From contig JAIPBT010000004.1 of assembly GCA_021738565.1 (NCBI GenBank), positions 1 through 64,000 on the forward strand: a stretch of DNA of 64,000 nucleotides. Direction: 5' to 3'. Positions 33,470 through 43,412 of the stretch are shown here, one piece after another (position 1 is the first letter of the stretch; every line of letters begins with the position of its first letter). The notes under the pieces were generated by a model that saw only the letters and a program-made list of their open reading frames with translations, was not told the DNA's origin and made no database searches. The translations under genes were made by a program, and so were the position numbers. This DNA comes from Bacteroidales bacterium (GTDB lineage Bacteria; Bacteroidota; Bacteroidia; Bacteroidales; GCA-2748055).

Positions 33470-36397
33470 TTAGCTGAATAGTTCAAGGATGTCTTCTTTT
33501 TTCATGTTTCTAAGTGGATTGTTTGAGGCAACAAAAGTCTTCGCCAGTTCTGATTTTCTTTCCTGCAATCGAACGATCTTTTCTTCCACCGTGTGGTTTG
33601 AAATGAAGCGGTATACAAACACGTTTTTATCCTGTCCTATCCTGTGCGCACGGCTCAGGGCCTGCATTTCCGCAGCGGGATTCCACCAGGGATCAACGAT
33701 GAAAACATAGTCTGCAGCAGTAAGATTCAGTCCAACACCTCCTGCTTTCAATGAAATAAGGAATATCCGGCATTCAGGATCTTCCTGGAATTTTTCCACT
33801 TCCCCTGCCCTTTTATTGGTGGAACCGGTAATCATGGCATATTTCAATCCTTTATCATCCAGCTCTCTTGCATAGAGATCAAGATGTTTCACAAATGAAG
33901 AGAACAAAAGGACCTTATGGTTTTCTGAAACAACACTTTCAATGTCCCTGAACACTTCATCATATTTTCCCGATCCATAACTATAATTTTCAAAGAGCAT
34001 GGAAGGATGGTTCGAAAGCTGGCGAAGGCGTGTCAGCGCTTTCAGCACCATAATTGATGTATTTCCTGTACCCAGATCTTCCAGGTTGTCGAGGATCATG
34101 TTGCGAACAGAGGATTTTTCCTCCTCATACAATCTGTTTTGTTCTTCGGTCATATTACAGAACCTGTATTGTTCATAGACCGGGGGCAATTCGCGGGCCA
34201 CTTCCTCTTTTTTGCGCCTGAGAATAAAGGGACTGATCAGTTCTTTCAGCCTCAGCTCCTGGTCCTTATCTTTCTTTTTTTCAATTGAATTCACAAACTT
34301 CCTTTTAAAAAAAATCAGGGTCCCCAGCAGTCCTTCATTTACAAAATTGATCTGTGACCAGAGGTCAATAAGCGAATTTTCAATTGGGGTGCCTGTTAGA
34401 ACCAGTTTGTGGCTCGACTGCAATTCCCGCATGGAGCGATAAAGCTTTGAATGTGGATTCTTTATCATCTGGCTTTCGTCGAGAATGACATAATGAAATA
34501 AATAATCTCTCAGAAACTCAATATCCTGTCTTACAGTATGGTAACTTGAAATGATTAGGTCATAGAATCTGAATGATTCGGTACTGCGCTTCCTGTTTGT
34601 TCCTGCATGAACGAGGGCTTTGAATGATGGCAGGAACCGCTCTGTTTCATTCATCCAGTTTTGAATCAGTGAGGCCGGCACAACTACAAGGGAAGTTGGT
34701 TTCTGAAGATCCCCGGAAAACAATGAAAGCTGTCCTTCACCGGGCGTTTCGTCAAAGGTTTCTGCAACATGGGTTTCCTTATTGTACTGAAGAATTGCCA
34801 GCGTTTGTAAGGTCTTTCCGAGGCCCATATCATCTGCCAGGCATCCACCAAATCCATTTTCCTGCAACAACCACAACCAGGCATAGCCTTCTAACTGATA
34901 ATCGCGTAATTTTGCATTCAATCCAATTGGGGGCGCCATTTCCGGCAAAGTTTCAAACCTGTTCAGCTTCTCAAGGTTATCCATTGATGCGGCATGTTCC
35001 CGCCTGATCGCCTCGTCAACCTGTGAAAAATGTTGCTTGTGTATCCTGATCTGGTCCCCTTCTGCTTTACAAAATTCAAACAAAGGCTTGTACCTTGCGA
35101 ACCAATCTTCGGGGATAACTGCATAACTGTCATCAGGCAGTATGTAGAGGTGATCACCATCAAGTATATTTTGCCTGAGTTTTATGAAGGGAACCGCAAA
35201 ACCTCCGAATTCCACCTTTGCATTCAGGTCGAACCAATCCTCTTTTTCATAGGATTGCACCTGCAACTCCACCGGCTTTAAAAGGTAATTCCTGTCGAGT
35301 CTCTGTTCCAGGATAAAGCCTCTTTCCCTGAGAAAATAAGAATGCTGACTAATATGGTTAATTAATTCAAACAGTAGATTTTTATCATCCTTACCTGAAC
35401 CTTTTCTTAAAGTATACAATACCCTATCTTTGCTTTTTAACCCGATCTCATCAAGGTGTTGTTCAAGAGATTCTTCCCAGTCCGGATCACGGCTGAATCG
35501 TTGAAATCTAAACTCATCATTTACATGGTCAAATCTTAGAAACCTTTTTTGCTTTGAAGAAGGGTACAGGGAGAAATTTCCATAGTTTAGTTTCAGCAGA
35601 CACACGGGCTTTCTTTCAAGCGAAAATTCCAGGCTCAGGATGGCCTTTTTTTCATCCTGAATATCAGAAACTGTGAAGCCCTTTGCTTCAACAGCATCGT
35701 GTGCCCGGAGTGTATTTGCAACAAAGCTTTTATAGTATTTTGTTTCCGCTTCTTTTCTTACATGTACCCTCTCCTTATTAAAAAATGGCAGCAACCTTTT
35801 GCCTTCAATTTCTTTCACAAAATATACTTCCTTGTTCAGGATCACCAGGGCCGGATTGTTGCAGACCAGTGCCGCATCGGGCTGCATCAGGTCAACCGGA
35901 TGTTCCCCGTCCAGCACCGACAACCAGTACATGGTTCCTTCACCGGTTCTGTGAAAATGGAAATATGGTTGGACCGGATTTGAACGCATTTTCAGAAAAT
36001 CATCTTCAAAGATATTCTTGTTTGATTTTGATTTAAGAAATACATTGAAATGATTTTCCGAAGCAATTTTAAATGCCTCATACATATGTTTTTCGATATA
36101 TGGCCTGATGTGCTCCTTTATGGTTTGCTCATCCACAGTATCCAGAAATTCCTTGACCGTTTTCTTTTTTGAAAAGATGCGATGGAGTTTTTTTTCATTG
36201 TATGCATCTACGATGTTCACAACCTGTTTTTGCATTGGAGAAAGACGCTGATAGGAAAGCGCATCCTCGATACGCAGCAGCACTTCTCCTGTTGTGTAGA
36301 AAGACATATCGTCATCTTTCTCAAGCATATGCGGGATCAGTATATCACCCCAGCGGCGATGCGATGTATAAGCAAGTGCGAAAAAATTTTGTTTCAT
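33470..36397 (-). CDS. SNF2-family helicase/ATPase
   Basis: A 975-residue protein. The N-terminal half (about 1-480) is a poorly characterised SNF2-associated region. The C-terminal half holds the SNF2 motor: motif I DDMGLGKTLQT near 522, motif II DESQ near 640, LTGTPIENSL (motif III), then the second RecA lobe with LLFSSFVKHLD, SLKAGGVGLNLTAAD and HRIGQDK. It is a DNA translocase likely acting in transcription or DNA repair. The DESQ form of DEAD/DEAH is common in bacterial members. No methylase, nuclease or defence gene is adjacent, so it is not clearly a defence system. Confidence 0.9.
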   Translation of the reverse strand: MKQNFFALAYTSHRRWGDILIPHMLEKDDDMSFYTTGEVLLRIEDALSYQRLSPMQKQVVNIVDAYNEKKLHRIFSKKKTVKEFLDTVDEQTIKEHIRPYIEKHMYEAFKIASENHFNVFLKSKSNKNIFEDDFLKMRSNPVQPYFHFHRTGEGTMYWLSVLDGEHPVDLMQPDAALVCNNPALVILNKEVYFVKEIEGKRLLPFFNKERVHVRKEAETKYYKSFVANTLRAHDAVEAKGFTVSDIQDEKKAILSLEFSLERKPVCLLKLNYGNFSLYPSSKQKRFLRFDHVNDEFRFQRFSRDPDWEESLEQHLDEIGLKSKDRVLYTLRKGSGKDDKNLLFELINHISQHSYFLRERGFILEQRLDRNYLLKPVELQVQSYEKEDWFDLNAKVEFGGFAVPFIKLRQNILDGDHLYILPDDSYAVIPEDWFARYKPLFEFCKAEGDQIRIHKQHFSQVDEAIRREHAASMDNLEKLNRFETLPEMAPPIGLNAKLRDYQLEGYAWLWLLQENGFGGCLADDMGLGKTLQTLAILQYNKETHVAETFDETPGEGQLSLFSGDLQKPTSLVVVPASLIQNWMNETERFLPSFKALVHAGTNRKRSTESFRFYDLIISSYHTVRQDIEFLRDYLFHYVILDESQMIKNPHSKLYRSMRELQSSHKLVLTGTPIENSLIDLWSQINFVNEGLLGTLIFFKRKFVNSIEKKKDKDQELRLKELISPFILRRKKEEVARELPPVYEQYRFCNMTEEQNRLYEEEKSSVRNMILDNLEDLGTGNTSIMVLKALTRLRQLSNHPSMLFENYSYGSGKYDEVFRDIESVVSENHKVLLFSSFVKHLDLYARELDDKGLKYAMITGSTNKRAGEVEKFQEDPECRIFLISLKAGGVGLNLTAADYVFIVDPWWNPAAEMQALSRAHRIGQDKNVFVYRFISNHTVEEKIVRLQERKSELAKTFVASNNPLRNMKKEDILELFS

Positions 36398-36471
36398 AAT
36401 AGATTCTGCAGGTATCTACTGCAACCTGCAATGATGGAAATTTACAGTGATTTTTCAAAAGAATTACCGGA

Positions 36472-39400
36472 TTATTCGTACTGCTCTCTCTTGTCACCTA
36501 TCTTAACATCAAATTCCTCCCCCTTTGAATAAACGGTAACCTTTGCAAATTGCTGGATCTCGCCCATTGACTGTACTTCTTCCTCTTCAGATGGTTGTTT
36601 GCGCTGCTGGTTAGAAAGGACGTTCCAGGCGGTTCCTCTTATCAGGCTTGTAGGGACCCTGACCAGGTATAGCATTCTTCCGTCCAATCCCTGTTCTCCT
36701 TCCAGGAGTATCAACCCCAGGGTCGAAGAAATACTCATCAAAGGGATCTGAAACATTCTATCCGAAAGGGTTATGCTTCTGTCATTTTTCACCTCGCCTT
36801 CAATATAATCCAGGTCTTTATTACCCGTAAACCTTGCGATGGCATGCAAAGGAGCAAGCTCAACCACTTTTGCATCTTCCAGCTTGAAATTAAACATCGC
36901 CGTACTGGTATCAAGGTTGACCGATAGATCAGGATTAAGATAAAACTCACCGATGGCATCAGCAGTAAGTATACCCTTGAAGTTTTCTTCCAGCGTGTAG
37001 AGGGTATCTTCGATAGCTATCCGGACATTGAAGTCACTCACATTCATTGTATCAATTGCAAGCTTTGCACTTAAAGTGTACATAGCAGAATCAATTAGAT
37101 TCAACTGACCGTCCATCGCCACCGTGCCGCCGGTCTTCGATTGCAGTGAAAAGTTGTCCAGATAAACGATTTGATAAGGTTTAAATCTAAGCCGGCCATT
37201 GATCCCGAAAAGTTCATTGCCTTCAAACCTGAAAGCATCCACATCAAGGTTCAGTGTAACATCAGGTAAGTCTATTGCATGCAGATTTGCACTGTTTCCT
37301 GAAATGGTGTCGATGGCAATTGTATCCTCTCCGGGTGCTTGTTCCCCACTGCTTAGTAATTCGTAATCAAGCAGCCGGTCAATGTCCAGCAAGTCAGAAA
37401 CAATATCAACATTACCCGCGATTGCTTTTCCACTGTCAAGCAAATTGGTAATCGCTGCCTGCACCGCAAAGTTGCTTTCTCCAATTGAACCTTGCAAATG
37501 ATTTACCAGAATAAGGCTGTCCCTGTTTTCTATATCTATTTTGAAATTTCTGAAAGATGAAGGATACATTTTAAGGTCCCAGAAAAACACATCAGTTACA
37601 AATGAAAAATTTGGTAATGCATTATCTGACAACAAATCACCTACAGTAGATTTAACCTTACCTTTAAACTTCAGATCATACATTTCCTCATCAATGAATT
37701 CAGGTGGCAGTATTGTGAATTCATCATTAAAAGTAAACAGGTCCCTGGCCCGGAGCCGGTCGGCCTCAAGGTCAATCGCCATTTCAATCACACCGGCAGA
37801 ATCTGATTCGAGAAATGCCACATAGTTTTTCAGATCCAGGTCGAGTTCGAGCCTGCTGCCGCCAATTCGTCCTCTGAACCTTGAAAGCGAAACATCCCTT
37901 TCATCCAGGTAAACAAGCATTTTTACATCAGAAACATGGGCATAACCGGGGTAGGTGAATTGCATATTCTGGATTACAAGGTCCATTCGCGGAATATTTC
38001 CATGCTCAATAAATTCTTCTATTTCTTTTGCAGCAGCCTGAATATCAGCTCTAAAAGCAAGATCCTTAATGTGGCCGTCAGTAATTGTATCTCCAATGAT
38101 CCTGTTCAGGTCCAGTTCATCTGAAGATGCGATCAATGTTACAAAGGGATTGACCGAGAATCCCATCAGATAAGGCAGCAAATTGTCAACCCGGGTCTCA
38201 AGTTTGATCCTGCTGCCATCTACAAGTACATTTACATTTCTTAATCCTACATCTTTGCCGGCAATATATAATTCGCCATTCAGGTCGTTGATTGCATTTC
38301 CAGGGGTCATAAAATGCACATCCTGCATGGTGATCTCCAGTTCGCCGGCATTGTCAAGGAAGATCCCTTGCGACTTGTCAATCTTTCCGTCTATATCACC
38401 TTTCAGGTACACCTTTCCCTTCAAATTCTCAATGCTGCCTGTTTCGATGATCTCTTCAACAATTGCAAGGTCTGCTTCACCATCCAGGCGCAAAGCAACC
38501 GTGGGATCGGTAAGATCTGAAACATCCAGGTCAAGGTCCAGGAATCCATCCGGAAAAGCTACATGGAAATCCTGAAGACGCAACTCAGACTCAGAAAGGT
38601 CCTTTTTTGTTCCATTGGTGGCATAACCGGTAAAACGAATATCTTTTATTTCCTGTCCGATTGTATTGATCCTGAATCCCATCTCTTCTGCAATGAAATT
38701 TGCCTCCACAAGGGGCAGTTCATCCTTGAATGAACCATTTACATTCCCGTTGAGTTGCATTTTTCCTTCTCCAATTTGTTCTATTGCCTCCACTTTAAGT
38801 ATTCCTGAAAGAAGGAAATTAAGCAGATCTATACCGGTATTCCTTGCAGAAAAATCCATATTGATCATATGCTCCCTGAGCCTGATATTGCCATCCAGCT
38901 CAAAAACAGCATCGGTAATATCCAGCATACTTTTGTCAAGGTCGATCACATCATGGACCTGGTCATAGATCATGGATGTACTAAAAGAAACCGAACGTGG
39001 CTTATCAAGCTGTATGTCCTGGTAAGATGCTTCGGAAATGTCAATATGCATTCTCAGAGATGCCCGGATTGTGTCGGGCCAATAAGAGAAACCGCTCTGA
39101 AGTCGGTTGATGTTTAACTTAACATTGGTTTTACCGGGTATATCCGAATACTGAATTTTCAGGTTCCTGATCTGCAGCAGTTCCAGGTCGAATGAGAAAA
39201 CAGAGGTATCTGATTTGACAGTATCAGAAGGAGAATCGCTGAAACTGATCCCCAGGGCCCGCTCAATATTGGAAATAGAATCGGCCCCTATGTTAAAATA
39301 CACTTCGCCGTCTCCAAGGTCAATCCTGGAAATTTTGTAGTTGCCTTTTATCAGCTGCACGAGGTCAAGGGCAACGGAAAACTCATCCAATGCAAGAACA

Positions 39401-39681
39401 GGCCGGGAGTTGGCTGTATCTGATCCTTGGGTGGCTTCAAAGAATTCAAGGGAATTCAGTTTTACGGATACATCCGGAAAATGCATAAATGACCTGAGGT
39501 TCATACTTTCCAGTTTAACCTCTCCGGGTTGCATTTCATTCAGGTATCCGATGGTCCTGTTTACGATTTTTCCCTGGAATATAAAAAACAGGAGCATCAC
39601 CAGGATCACAAGTGAAATTATTCCAAGCAATAGCCTGAACAACCATTTAATTATTATTCTTAAGGCCTTTTTCATTTTCAA
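36472..39681 (-). CDS. AsmA-like large envelope protein
   Basis: A 1069-residue protein with one N-terminal membrane helix (about residues 9-33). A long beta-rich repeat region follows and an AsmA-like C-terminal domain lies around 830-1010 (FKGILTADAIGEFYLNPDLSV; ARFTGNKDLDYIEGEVKND). AsmA-family proteins resemble eukaryotic VPS13-type lipid-transfer bridges and are thought to carry phospholipid between inner and outer membranes. It lies 74 bp upstream of the SNF2 gene on the same strand; the gap contains a TGCAGGT/ACCTGCA inverted repeat. Confidence 0.82.
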   Translation of the reverse strand: MKMKKALRIIIKWLFRLLLGIISLVILVMLLFFIFQGKIVNRTIGYLNEMQPGEVKLESMNLRSFMHFPDVSVKLNSLEFFEATQGSDTANSRPVLALDEFSVALDLVQLIKGNYKISRIDLGDGEVYFNIGADSISNIERALGISFSDSPSDTVKSDTSVFSFDLELLQIRNLKIQYSDIPGKTNVKLNINRLQSGFSYWPDTIRASLRMHIDISEASYQDIQLDKPRSVSFSTSMIYDQVHDVIDLDKSMLDITDAVFELDGNIRLREHMINMDFSARNTGIDLLNFLLSGILKVEAIEQIGEGKMQLNGNVNGSFKDELPLVEANFIAEEMGFRINTIGQEIKDIRFTGYATNGTKKDLSESELRLQDFHVAFPDGFLDLDLDVSDLTDPTVALRLDGEADLAIVEEIIETGSIENLKGKVYLKGDIDGKIDKSQGIFLDNAGELEITMQDVHFMTPGNAINDLNGELYIAGKDVGLRNVNVLVDGSRIKLETRVDNLLPYLMGFSVNPFVTLIASSDELDLNRIIGDTITDGHIKDLAFRADIQAAAKEIEEFIEHGNIPRMDLVIQNMQFTYPGYAHVSDVKMLVYLDERDVSLSRFRGRIGGSRLELDLDLKNYVAFLESDSAGVIEMAIDLEADRLRARDLFTFNDEFTILPPEFIDEEMYDLKFKGKVKSTVGDLLSDNALPNFSFVTDVFFWDLKMYPSSFRNFKIDIENRDSLILVNHLQGSIGESNFAVQAAITNLLDSGKAIAGNVDIVSDLLDIDRLLDYELLSSGEQAPGEDTIAIDTISGNSANLHAIDLPDVTLNLDVDAFRFEGNELFGINGRLRFKPYQIVYLDNFSLQSKTGGTVAMDGQLNLIDSAMYTLSAKLAIDTMNVSDFNVRIAIEDTLYTLEENFKGILTADAIGEFYLNPDLSVNLDTSTAMFNFKLEDAKVVELAPLHAIARFTGNKDLDYIEGEVKNDRSITLSDRMFQIPLMSISSTLGLILLEGEQGLDGRMLYLVRVPTSLIRGTAWNVLSNQQRKQPSEEEEVQSMGEIQQFAKVTVYSKGEEFDVKIGDKREQYE

Positions 39682-39940
39682 ATTGGATCATTGTCAATAT
39701 CTCCCTGATACCCGTTTTTCTATCCACTATGCATCTTGATTTATTATGATAACCCCCCTCCCAAAACAAGATGTTTAAATTAATCAGAATTGGTCAATTA
39801 TTCTTACTGATAAGCTTATAATATTCAGAAAATTTGACAAACAATCAAGACGCCGGGGGCAATCCATATGCACAAAATATCATGGATAAACGACAAATTA
39901 CTTGCAAAATATTCCTTAAATTGCTTAAAATAATCAGAAC

Positions 39941-41020
39941 ATGAGATTTATTTTCCTTCTTTGCCTGGCCTTTTTATTGACTTCCAATACAAAAGGGCAG
40001 GAAAGGGCAATTCGAAAGATCCCTGATATTCAGGGTTACCATACCCTGATCTGTGATTTTCACCTGCATACGGTTTTTTCCGACGGACTGGTATGGCCAA
40101 CCATCAGGGTGGATGAAGCCTGGATGGAGGGGTTGGACGCGATCGCCATCACCGATCACCTGGAATATTTGCCACACAAAGATGACATAAAAACAGACCA
40201 CAACAGGGCCTGGAAAATTGCCAGGGATTATGCATCGGATAAGCATGTTATCGTAATTGCCGGTACGGAGATCACCAAGGGTATGCCGCCGGGTCACCTG
40301 AACGCATTGTTTATCAAGGATGCAACTGCTATTTTAAATGACGATTTCAAAATTGCCGTTAAAACAGCAGCCGGTCAGGGCGCCTTCATCATGTGGAACC
40401 ATCCCGGATGGAAAGTACAGCAACCGGAAACCATGAAATGGTGGGACGAGCATACTTTTCTCCATGAAAATGGATGGCTGCACGGTATTGAAGTTGTTAA
40501 TTACGGGGAATTCTACCCGAGGGCGGTGGACTGGGCAAAGGAGAAAAACCTGACCATACTGGGCAACAGTGATCATCACGGTCCATTTTACAATAATTTC
40601 ATGAACACAGCTGACCATCGTCCCTCAACACTGGTTTTTGCAACAGAAAAAAGTGAAGGAGGTATCAGGGAAGCGCTGTTCAATGGAAGAACAGCAGTAT
40701 ACAATGGCAATGACATCATTGGAAAAGAATCAATGCTGAAATCCCTGGCAATGGAATCGATCAAAATAAAGTTGGTGGATAAGCTCAATTACAAGTATAT
40801 TCTGATCAATGATACTGAGTTCTCATTTGACCTGCAGCTACGGGATCATATATACCAGGACTGGCAAATAGAAATGAAACTTCAACCTGGTTATGAAAGT
40901 GTTTTAGAACTCAGTCAGGAGAACTCGCCAGAAAACCTCGAAATTGTTTTCAGGAATTTTATTACCGGCTCTTCATCATGCCTGGTAATTCCATTTAAAG
41001 AAATACTTGAAAATCGCTGA
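39941..41020 (+). CDS. Exported PHP-domain phosphoesterase (Sb-PDE-like)
   Basis: A 359-residue protein with a signal peptide (about 1-19). It has a PHP domain: FHLHTVFSDG gives the HxH and Asp ligands, ITDHLE the second motif, and GNSDHH the last one. It closely follows the layout of the Sb-PDE family, metal-dependent phosphodiesterases. The C-terminal third (about 265-359) is a beta-rich domain. Substrate is unknown. It is a single gene followed by a MITE copy. Confidence 0.85.
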   Translation: MRFIFLLCLAFLLTSNTKGQERAIRKIPDIQGYHTLICDFHLHTVFSDGLVWPTIRVDEAWMEGLDAIAITDHLEYLPHKDDIKTDHNRAWKIARDYASDKHVIVIAGTEITKGMPPGHLNALFIKDATAILNDDFKIAVKTAAGQGAFIMWNHPGWKVQQPETMKWWDEHTFLHENGWLHGIEVVNYGEFYPRAVDWAKEKNLTILGNSDHHGPFYNNFMNTADHRPSTLVFATEKSEGGIREALFNGRTAVYNGNDIIGKESMLKSLAMESIKIKLVDKLNYKYILINDTEFSFDLQLRDHIYQDWQIEMKLQPGYESVLELSQENSPENLEIVFRNFITGSSSCLVIPFKEILENR

Positions 41021-41060
41021 TCCTTGTATCTGAAATTGGAATTAAAATTATTAACTTTAC

Positions 41061-41168
41061 CTAATTAGTGGCTGTCCATAATGTCCGATATCCGCGTTAC
41101 TGCTACGCGCGCCTTGATCTCGAACATTATGATCCAGTCACTCGATTTTATTGACAAATACTATTAGT
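41061..41168 (+). mobile_element. MITE-like element copy D (92 bp)
   Basis: Element 41069-41160, starting TGGCTGTCCATAATGTCCG and ending TTGACAAATA, with a long internal hairpin pairing CATAATGTCCGATATC with GATCTCGAACATTATG. The flanks are CTAATTAG (41061-41068) and CTATTAG (41161-41167), a target duplication with one base lost. It is the shortest copy and no frame is open. It lies just upstream of the small lipoprotein gene. Confidence 0.72.
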
Positions 41169-41187
41169 CTTTATTTAAAGCAAAAAA

Positions 41188-41418
41188 ATGAAAAAAAGAA
41201 TCTTGCGTTCAACTGCTGCATTTGTCTTTCTTGCTGCTTTCATCATGCCATCATGTGAATTTTTGGAGGAATGCGGAACATGTGAACTTGTAACAGATGA
41301 TGGAAATGAAATTACCTATGGAACTCCTTTGATTTTTTGTGGCGATAATTTGCTGGAGAAGCAAAACTCCGAACCTGTTTCCATCGGTGGAGTGACCACC
41401 TGGTGGAACTGCTATTAA
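41188..41418 (+). CDS. Small lipoprotein of unknown function
   Basis: A 76-residue protein with a lipoprotein signal (hydrophobic stretch ending IMPSC, Cys23) and five further cysteines in the mature part (ECGTCEL, FCGDN, WWNCY). I do not recognise a family. The stop overlaps the stop of the convergent SpoIIE gene by 3 nt. MITE copy D sits immediately upstream, and a TAACTTTA box before the element (41052-41059) may be its original promoter. Confidence 0.65.
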   Translation: MKKRILRSTAAFVFLAAFIMPSCEFLEECGTCELVTDDGNEITYGTPLIFCGDNLLEKQNSEPVSIGGVTTWWNCY

Positions 41419-43313
41419 TATTTAACGCCGATCACAACCACATCATCAACCTGTTCCACCTCAGCTTTGTATTCTTCAAAGATCTCGTCCAGCTTTGCTC
41501 CCTGCTCAATCATATCCAGGTGCTGTATTTCAAGCAATACCTTTCTAAAGTTTTTTGACAGGAACTTTTTCTGGTTGGGCCCCCCGAATTGATCCACGTA
41601 ACCATCTGAAAAAGTATAAATTGTATCGCCCCTTTTCATGTCAATTGTTTCCACCCGGAATTCTTCCATCCTTTCATGAATTGCCACCGGCATCTTATCT
41701 GCCTTATATTGAGTAAGTTCCCCATCCCTGATATGATACAGCGGGTTATTCGCTCCGGCAAAGTACAATTTATCATTTTCAAAATCCAGCACAGCCACTG
41801 TCATATCCATTCCGTCCTTCACTTCCGAGGCAGTCCTTTTCTGGTTCAGTGATTCTATTACCATTGATCTCAAATTGTTTAAGATCTCATGCGGGGTGGT
41901 GATGGCACGGTTCAGAATGATCTCATTAAGGAGACTGACCCCCAGCATGCTCATAAATGCTCCCGGAACACCGTGGCCCGTGCAATCGGCAGCAATGATG
42001 ACCTGTTTGTTGCCGACTTTGTCAACCCAGTAAAAGTCGCCGCTCACAATATCCCTTGGTTTGTACAATACAAAATGTTCAATCTCGTCACTGAACAATT
42101 CAAGCGAGGGAAGAATGGCACGTTGGATTTTCTGAGCGTAATGGATACTGTCGGTAATATGTTTTTTCTGGTAGGCGATCTGGTCCCTCTGCATTTCAGC
42201 AATCTCTTTTTGTTTTTCAATTTCATCGCGCTGTGCAGTAATTTTCCTGTTCTTCTCTTCCAACAGCTGGTTGGCCCTTTTCTTATTTCTGTAGTTGACA
42301 TAAATGAAGTATGCCAGTCCCATTAAAAGGATCAGGGCTATTACTGCCCCAATGATCACCAGTTTTTGTTTTTGGATCGCTTCCAGCTGCAGCGCAATCC
42401 TCTCTTCGTTTTCCCGTATCTCCTGATCGCGTGCTGCAATGAGTGCTTCTCTTTGACTGATATCTTTCTTCTGCTGTTCCAGGATTGCTCCCTGCTGTCC
42501 CATTTCCTCCTGTTGTTTGGCAATGACCTGTCTTTGCATCCTCATTTCTTCCTCCTGCCTGACAATCTCAAGGGTCTTTTTATCCAGCTCTTCTTCCGTA
42601 TTCTGCAGTATATATATCTTTTCTTCAAGTTCATTTTCCTTTTCCCGGATCTCTACACCAAGCGCTCTGAGCCGGGCAATTTGCGCCTCGATCATTGAAT
42701 CCTGCCGGGCAATCATAACCCTTTGCTGCCTTGTAACCTCCTTCTCTTCCTGTAGCTCAACATCAGTAACTTCATACAGCTTTTCCCAATCCTCCCTTGT
42801 CTTAACGGCTTGGGCAAGAAACAGTTCGTCAACATGCAATCCGTGTTCAATCATGAGTTCCTCATTTGCTTCAAACCGGGGTTTCCCGTCAACCACAAGA
42901 AAATTTATCATCGATTCTTTAAAAGGATACCCTTCGGTTACCAGCAATGTTGTCTCATCCCCGATTGCATCAAGCACATCTTTTATTGTATATCCATCTT
43001 TGCTGTTAACATAAATGATCTGTGTTTCACTCAGCATACTTGTCCTGGGTACAAGATAGACCTGGATGGGTTTCCCCTGGATGAATTTCCGTTCTCCCGC
43101 CATTCTTTCAAGGTCCCAGTAAAAATCATCATCATTGTCAAGGACCGTGATCGAAAATGTCTTCAGATCATCGAAAGCTCCTTCAAATTCAACGTAACGG
43201 GCAATATCCAGGATCAGGGTGGCCCTGGTGTTATCATCAATAACCTCCTGCTCCTGTGACATCAGTGGAAAAGTGCAGAAAATCAATAAAATGACAAAAT
43301 AATTGTATTTCAT
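41415..43313 (-). CDS. YfiR-like sensor, coiled coil and SpoIIE/PP2C phosphatase fusion
   Basis: A 632-residue membrane protein. The signal peptide (about 1-19) is followed by a YfiR/DUF4154-like periplasmic domain (about 20-165). Then comes a long coiled coil (about 180-315), one membrane helix (about 319-339), a second coiled coil (345-390) and a cytoplasmic SpoIIE PP2C domain (about 395-632). The PP2C metal motifs are SGDFYWVD, AADCTGHGVPG and TFSDGYVD. An envelope signal is probably relayed through the coiled coils to the phosphatase. Partner proteins are not encoded nearby. Confidence 0.85.
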   Translation of the reverse strand: MKYNYFVILLIFCTFPLMSQEQEVIDDNTRATLILDIARYVEFEGAFDDLKTFSITVLDNDDDFYWDLERMAGERKFIQGKPIQVYLVPRTSMLSETQIIYVNSKDGYTIKDVLDAIGDETTLLVTEGYPFKESMINFLVVDGKPRFEANEELMIEHGLHVDELFLAQAVKTREDWEKLYEVTDVELQEEKEVTRQQRVMIARQDSMIEAQIARLRALGVEIREKENELEEKIYILQNTEEELDKKTLEIVRQEEEMRMQRQVIAKQQEEMGQQGAILEQQKKDISQREALIAARDQEIRENEERIALQLEAIQKQKLVIIGAVIALILLMGLAYFIYVNYRNKKRANQLLEEKNRKITAQRDEIEKQKEIAEMQRDQIAYQKKHITDSIHYAQKIQRAILPSLELFSDEIEHFVLYKPRDIVSGDFYWVDKVGNKQVIIAADCTGHGVPGAFMSMLGVSLLNEIILNRAITTPHEILNNLRSMVIESLNQKRTASEVKDGMDMTVAVLDFENDKLYFAGANNPLYHIRDGELTQYKADKMPVAIHERMEEFRVETIDMKRGDTIYTFSDGYVDQFGGPNQKKFLSKNFRKVLLEIQHLDMIEQGAKLDEIFEEYKAEVEQVDDVVVIGVKY

Positions 43314-43412
43314 AAAAGTGGCGGTTAAATTTTTTTCAAGTTAATTATTTCTATAACTTAAGAGAAGCATATCAGGGTTTTTTAGTAGTATTGTAACCAT
43401 AAAATTAACCCA

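Noticed and set aside
33470..36397. The SNF2 helicase as part of a defence system
   Set aside because: No nuclease, methylase, phospholipase-D or other defence partner is adjacent; neighbours are an AsmA-like protein and a sugar isomerase.
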